From Hyphomicrobiales bacterium (GTDB lineage: Bacteria; Pseudomonadota; Alphaproteobacteria; Rhizobiales; Beijerinckiaceae), in NCBI GenBank assembly GCA_028290705.1, contig JAQGJH010000088.1, positions 1 to 64,000 of the forward strand: a stretch of 64,000 nucleotides of DNA, read 5' to 3'. A model generated the notes under the pieces. That model saw only the letters and a program-made list of their open reading frames with translations. It had not been told where the DNA came from and ran no database searches. This document shows positions 60,629 to 64,000 of this stretch, piece after piece; within the stretch, counting starts at the first letter, position 1; each line of letters starts with the position of its first letter. Position numbers and translations under genes: made by a program.

Positions 60629-61324
60629 TCAGAACGGCTTGATGATGTCGTAGATCTGATGCCCGTAGGCCGGCTGCTGCACTTCGCTGACGCGGCCACG
60701 GCCGCCATAGGAAATGCGCGCTTCCGCGATCTTCTCGTATGAGATGAGATTGTCTCGCGAAATGTCGCGCGGCCGGACGACACCAGCGATATTCAGCAGG
60801 CGCAGTTCATAATTCACGCGAACCTCCTGCGATCCGCTGATCAGCAGGTTGCCGTTGGGCATGACGTCCGTGACCACGGCGGCGATCGAAAGCTGGATCT
60901 TTTCGGCACGGTCGATATTGCCCTTGCCGGCCGCCGAGGATTTCGAATCGATGTTCAGGCTTCCATCGGCCGCATAGCCCGGGCCGAGAGACGTTCCGGC
61001 CGAAAAGCCTGTCGACGCCTTGGCTTCCTGCGAGCGATCCGTGCTGTTGCCCATGGTGGCGCGATCGTTGATCGCAATGCTCACAGTGATCACGTCGCCG
61101 ACTTTGGAGGCGCGCGGATCGCGGAACAGATCCCCGCGCGAATCGTCCCACAGCGACACCATGCCGTTGCGAATGCCGGGCGTCGGCGCAGAGCCCGGAA
61201 AGTTCTGCACGGGTGCGTAGAGACCGCTGCCGATCGGCGTCATCGCGGGCTCGCGCCCGGCTTCGCTCAATCGGGCGCAGCCGGTCACCATCACGGCCAG
61301 ACTGAGAACTGCTACGACCTTCAT
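60629..61324 (-). CDS. flgH: Flagellar L-ring protein FlgH
   Basis: SLWDDSRGDLFRDPRASKVGDVITVSIAINDRATMGNSTDRS...NGNLLISGSQEVRVNYELRLLNIAGVVRPRDISRDNLI. Confidence 0.97.
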   Translation of the reverse strand: MKVVAVLSLAVMVTGCARLSEAGREPAMTPIGSGLYAPVQNFPGSAPTPGIRNGMVSLWDDSRGDLFRDPRASKVGDVITVSIAINDRATMGNSTDRSQEAKASTGFSAGTSLGPGYAADGSLNIDSKSSAAGKGNIDRAEKIQLSIAAVVTDVMPNGNLLISGSQEVRVNYELRLLNIAGVVRPRDISRDNLISYEKIAEARISYGGRGRVSEVQQPAYGHQIYDIIKPF

Positions 61325-62241
61325 GGTACACTCCTGGCAACTTCACGGCGCACGCCGACACCGGCCATTTCGGCTGCGATGCGCGCGGCGCGGCCGGCTT
61401 CGATTTCGTTGAGAATGGTGCTGGCGAGACGCGGATTGAGCTTGAGCAGAATGGCAGAGGCGCCGCTCTCGTCCATCGCCGAGAACTGCGCGGCAGCGGC
61501 TTCCGGCCGCATCTTCGAATAGATCGCCACGACGGATTCTTCCGCCTTCTTCAGCGCCTCTTCGCGCTTCGCGATCCACTCCGCTGTCTCGAGCCGCTTG
61601 GCCTCCAGCTCGGCGATCCGGTCGCGCATCCGCGCTTCCATCTCGACGATCTGCTTCGCCTGCCAGGCCAGACGGCCTTCCGAGGCCGCCGAACTGAAAT
61701 TGGTGCAGAAGCGCGTCACCAAGCTGGGGTCGACGGCATCGGCCGCCGGCACAGGCGCGGGCTTGATCTCCGCGGCTCTGGCCTCGGCAGCCTTGGCTTC
61801 CATGGCTTTCGGATCAGCGGCCGCAAGTTTCGAGTCGACGATCTTCGTCTCGGCTGCCTTGGGCTCCGGGGCCTTGGACGATGGCGATATCGCGCCGGGC
61901 TCCTTCAGCACGAGCTTCGGAAGATCGTCCAGAGCCGGGATCTTGCCGGCCTTTGCGGCGCGGGGCGCGACGGGCTTCTTCGCCGCCTTGCGCGGCTCCG
62001 GCTTGCGCTCGACACGCGGCTGAGCAGGCGACAGGACGCCGGCAGGCATCGTACGCGGGGCAGGTTTGATCGCGGGAGCCGGCGCGGCAGACCGGCTGCG
62101 AGCGCCGGGCGAAAGATCGAGCGGAGCCCCGGCTGAACCTTCGCCCGGCGCGGCCTGCACGGCGCCGGCGCACGCAAAGCTCACCACGAGTGAGAAAGCC
62201 AGCCCCTTGCAACCCGCATATCTCGAACGCCTGGACGTCAT
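61321..62241 (-). CDS. motE: MotE family protein (MgtE-N-like domain)
   Basis: VAIYSKMRPEAAAAQFSAMDESGASAILLKLNPRLASTILNEIEAGRAARIAAEM; between flgI and flgH. Confidence 0.9.
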   Translation of the reverse strand: MTSRRSRYAGCKGLAFSLVVSFACAGAVQAAPGEGSAGAPLDLSPGARSRSAAPAPAIKPAPRTMPAGVLSPAQPRVERKPEPRKAAKKPVAPRAAKAGKIPALDDLPKLVLKEPGAISPSSKAPEPKAAETKIVDSKLAAADPKAMEAKAAEARAAEIKPAPVPAADAVDPSLVTRFCTNFSSAASEGRLAWQAKQIVEMEARMRDRIAELEAKRLETAEWIAKREEALKKAEESVVAIYSKMRPEAAAAQFSAMDESGASAILLKLNPRLASTILNEIEAGRAARIAAEMAGVGVRREVARSVP

Positions 62242-62307
62242 GTCCCATCGATCTCCGACACATTGAATCTCACCGACACCATCGGTCGGCAAGCTTGTGT
62301 CGGGCTG

Positions 62308-63438
62308 TTACTGGACGACGAGATCCGCCTGCAGCGCACCGGCTGTCTTGATGGCCTGCAGGATCGCGATGATGCCCGTGGGCTTGAGCCCCATCTGGTT
62401 GAGGCCGCGCACGAGCGACTTCAGCGTCGTTCCGCCCACCACGGCGATGTTGCCCGGCTCCTGGTCGACGCCGATGCGCGTTTGCGGCGTCACCACGGTC
62501 TCGCCGTTGGAGAAAGGACGAGGTTGCGACACCGTCGGAGTTTCGGTGACACGAACCGTCAGGTTCCCATGCGTCACCGCGACGGTCGAAATCTGAACGT
62601 CCTGCCCGATCACCACGGTGCCGGAACGGGCGTCGACGACGACGCGCGCCGGCACGTCCGGCATGACGGTCAGATCGCCGATCTCCGCCATGAAACGGGT
62701 CGGCATCACCTTGGCCGGACGGTTGAGAACGATGCTGCGGAAATCACGCTCGGTTGCGGTGCGCATGCCGTAGCGCCGCTGGGTATAGGCGTTGATCGCA
62801 TCCGCGACCTCGACCGCCGTCTTGAAATCAGGATTGCGCAGTTCGAGAACCATCGCGGCCATGTCGGCAAAGCGGCCCGGCAACTCGCGCTCGATCATCG
62901 CCCCGTTGGCGATGCGCGCCGCGGTCGGCACGCCCTGGGTGACCGTCTCGGCCTGCCCCACGGTCTGAAAACCCGTCACGGCCACCTGCCCCTGCGCCAC
63001 GGCATAAGTCACGCCATCGACTCCGGCCATCGGGGTGATGACCAACGTGCCGCCCATGAGCGACGTCGCATCGCCGAGCGACGACACGGTCACGTCGACG
63101 CGACTGCCGCGGCCCGTGAAAGCCGGCAGATCGGCCGTCACGACCACCGCCGCGACGTTACGCGTGCGCAGCGTGCCGTTGCGAACGCTCACGCCCATGC
63201 GGTCGAGCATGGACTGGAGCGACTGCTCCGTGAAGACGGAGTTCCGCAGCGAGTCGCCCGTGCCGTTCAGCCCGACGACGAGGCCGTACCCAACCAGCTG
63301 GTTGTCACGAACACCCTGCAGATTGGCGATATCCTTGATGCGCGATTGCGCTTGCGCAGCGCAGGATGCGCCCATTACGGCGAGCGCCGCCAGGACGCCC
63401 CGCAGCCAGACACCACCCTGACGCATGCGCATGCTCAC
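62308..63438 (-). CDS. flgI: Flagellar P-ring protein FlgI
   Basis: RIKDIANLQGVRDNQLVGYGLVVGLNGTGDSLRNSVFTEQSLQSMLDRMGV. Confidence 0.98.
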   Translation of the reverse strand: MSMRMRQGGVWLRGVLAALAVMGASCAAQAQSRIKDIANLQGVRDNQLVGYGLVVGLNGTGDSLRNSVFTEQSLQSMLDRMGVSVRNGTLRTRNVAAVVVTADLPAFTGRGSRVDVTVSSLGDATSLMGGTLVITPMAGVDGVTYAVAQGQVAVTGFQTVGQAETVTQGVPTAARIANGAMIERELPGRFADMAAMVLELRNPDFKTAVEVADAINAYTQRRYGMRTATERDFRSIVLNRPAKVMPTRFMAEIGDLTVMPDVPARVVVDARSGTVVIGQDVQISTVAVTHGNLTVRVTETPTVSQPRPFSNGETVVTPQTRIGVDQEPGNIAVVGGTTLKSLVRGLNQMGLKPTGIIAILQAIKTAGALQADLVVQ

Positions 63439-63902
63439 ATTCCTCCACTGACCCGGACACTGCCGTCACGCTGCACCACGCCGATGACGGTGCGGCCGCC
63501 ATCGAGGATGCGAACGCTGATCGAGTCGCCAAGCGCCCCGGCCTGCAGCACGGAACCCACCGTCGAGATCGCCAGCGCGCCCTCCTGGTACTCGACCCTG
63601 ATCTGCCGGCCGACCAAAGCGAGCCGCTGCTCCTCGACATTGAGGACGGAGATCGGCTGGTTGGCGAGAAGCGTGCGCTTCGCGACCTTGCCTTCGAGAG
63701 AATCCGGCAGGCGGACATAGGCGGCCGTCTGCGGCTCGTTGATGTAGAACGTGCGCGCGCTGAGCATCGAGGCCGAGATCGGATCTCCCGGATAGATGGT
63801 CTTCACCGGAACCGCGAGCTGGATCTCGCCGGCAATCGCGGCAGATCCCGCAAGCATGCCCGCGAAAAGGCCCGTCAGGACGAGAGCGCTGCGCACCTTC
63901 AT
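63435..63902 (-). CDS. flgA: Flagella basal body P-ring formation protein FlgA
   Basis: LAVPVKTIYPGDPISASMLSARTFYIN...LVGRQIRVEYQEGALAISTVGSVLQAGALGDSISVRILDGGRTVIGVVQRDGSVRV. Confidence 0.95.
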   Translation of the reverse strand: MKVRSALVLTGLFAGMLAGSAAIAGEIQLAVPVKTIYPGDPISASMLSARTFYINEPQTAAYVRLPDSLEGKVAKRTLLANQPISVLNVEEQRLALVGRQIRVEYQEGALAISTVGSVLQAGALGDSISVRILDGGRTVIGVVQRDGSVRVSGGM

Positions 63903-63905
63903 GCC

Positions 63906-64000
63906 TTACCTCATTCCCTTGGAAACGGTCGCGGCCATTTCATCGGCCGCGGTGATGACCTTGGAATTCATCTCATAGGCGCGCTGAGCCGAAATGAGCT
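63906..64000 (-). CDS. flgG: Flagellar distal rod protein FlgG, C-terminal end; runs off the right edge
   Basis: Minus strand reads [30 protein letters not shown]. Confidence 0.88.
   Translation of the reverse strand, partial: LISAQRAYEMNSKVITAADEMAATVSKGMR

Noticed and set aside
1-64000. CRISPR arrays, prophage, IS elements, defence islands
   Set aside because: No regularly spaced repeats, transposases, integrases or phage structural genes were seen; the content looks like core chromosome

Overview
GC-rich alphaproteobacterial chromosome segment. Gene content suggests Hyphomicrobiales/Rhizobiales (Porin_2-type porin, MipZ, FtcR/Rem, FlaF/FlbT, MotC/MotE). The left ~40 kb is mostly housekeeping and metabolic genes: porin, thrS, folE, hisI, cysE, map, radC, mipZ, tRNA-Leu(UAA), a GGDEF-EAL protein, PilZ and PAS proteins, and two orphan TctC/Bug-type binding proteins. 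The right ~24 kb (40.2-64 kb) is one large minus-strand flagellar cluster from flgG to a FlgN-like gene and a small membrane protein. I found no prophage, IS element, CRISPR array or defence island, and no clear undescribed multi-gene system. Best leads: (1) a BrnT-like toxin ORF broken by a +1 shift at an A4 run next to an intact BrnA-like antitoxin; (2) a possible divergent FliL-like protein at the far end of the flagellar cluster; (3) a perfect TTAA-N7-TTAA (CtrA-type) dyad upstream of ftcR; (4) a tandem-duplicated DUF3126-like protein; (5) strong dyads at the tadG-like start and between the rhomboid and PAS genes. All product names are from reading the translations; no database search was run.
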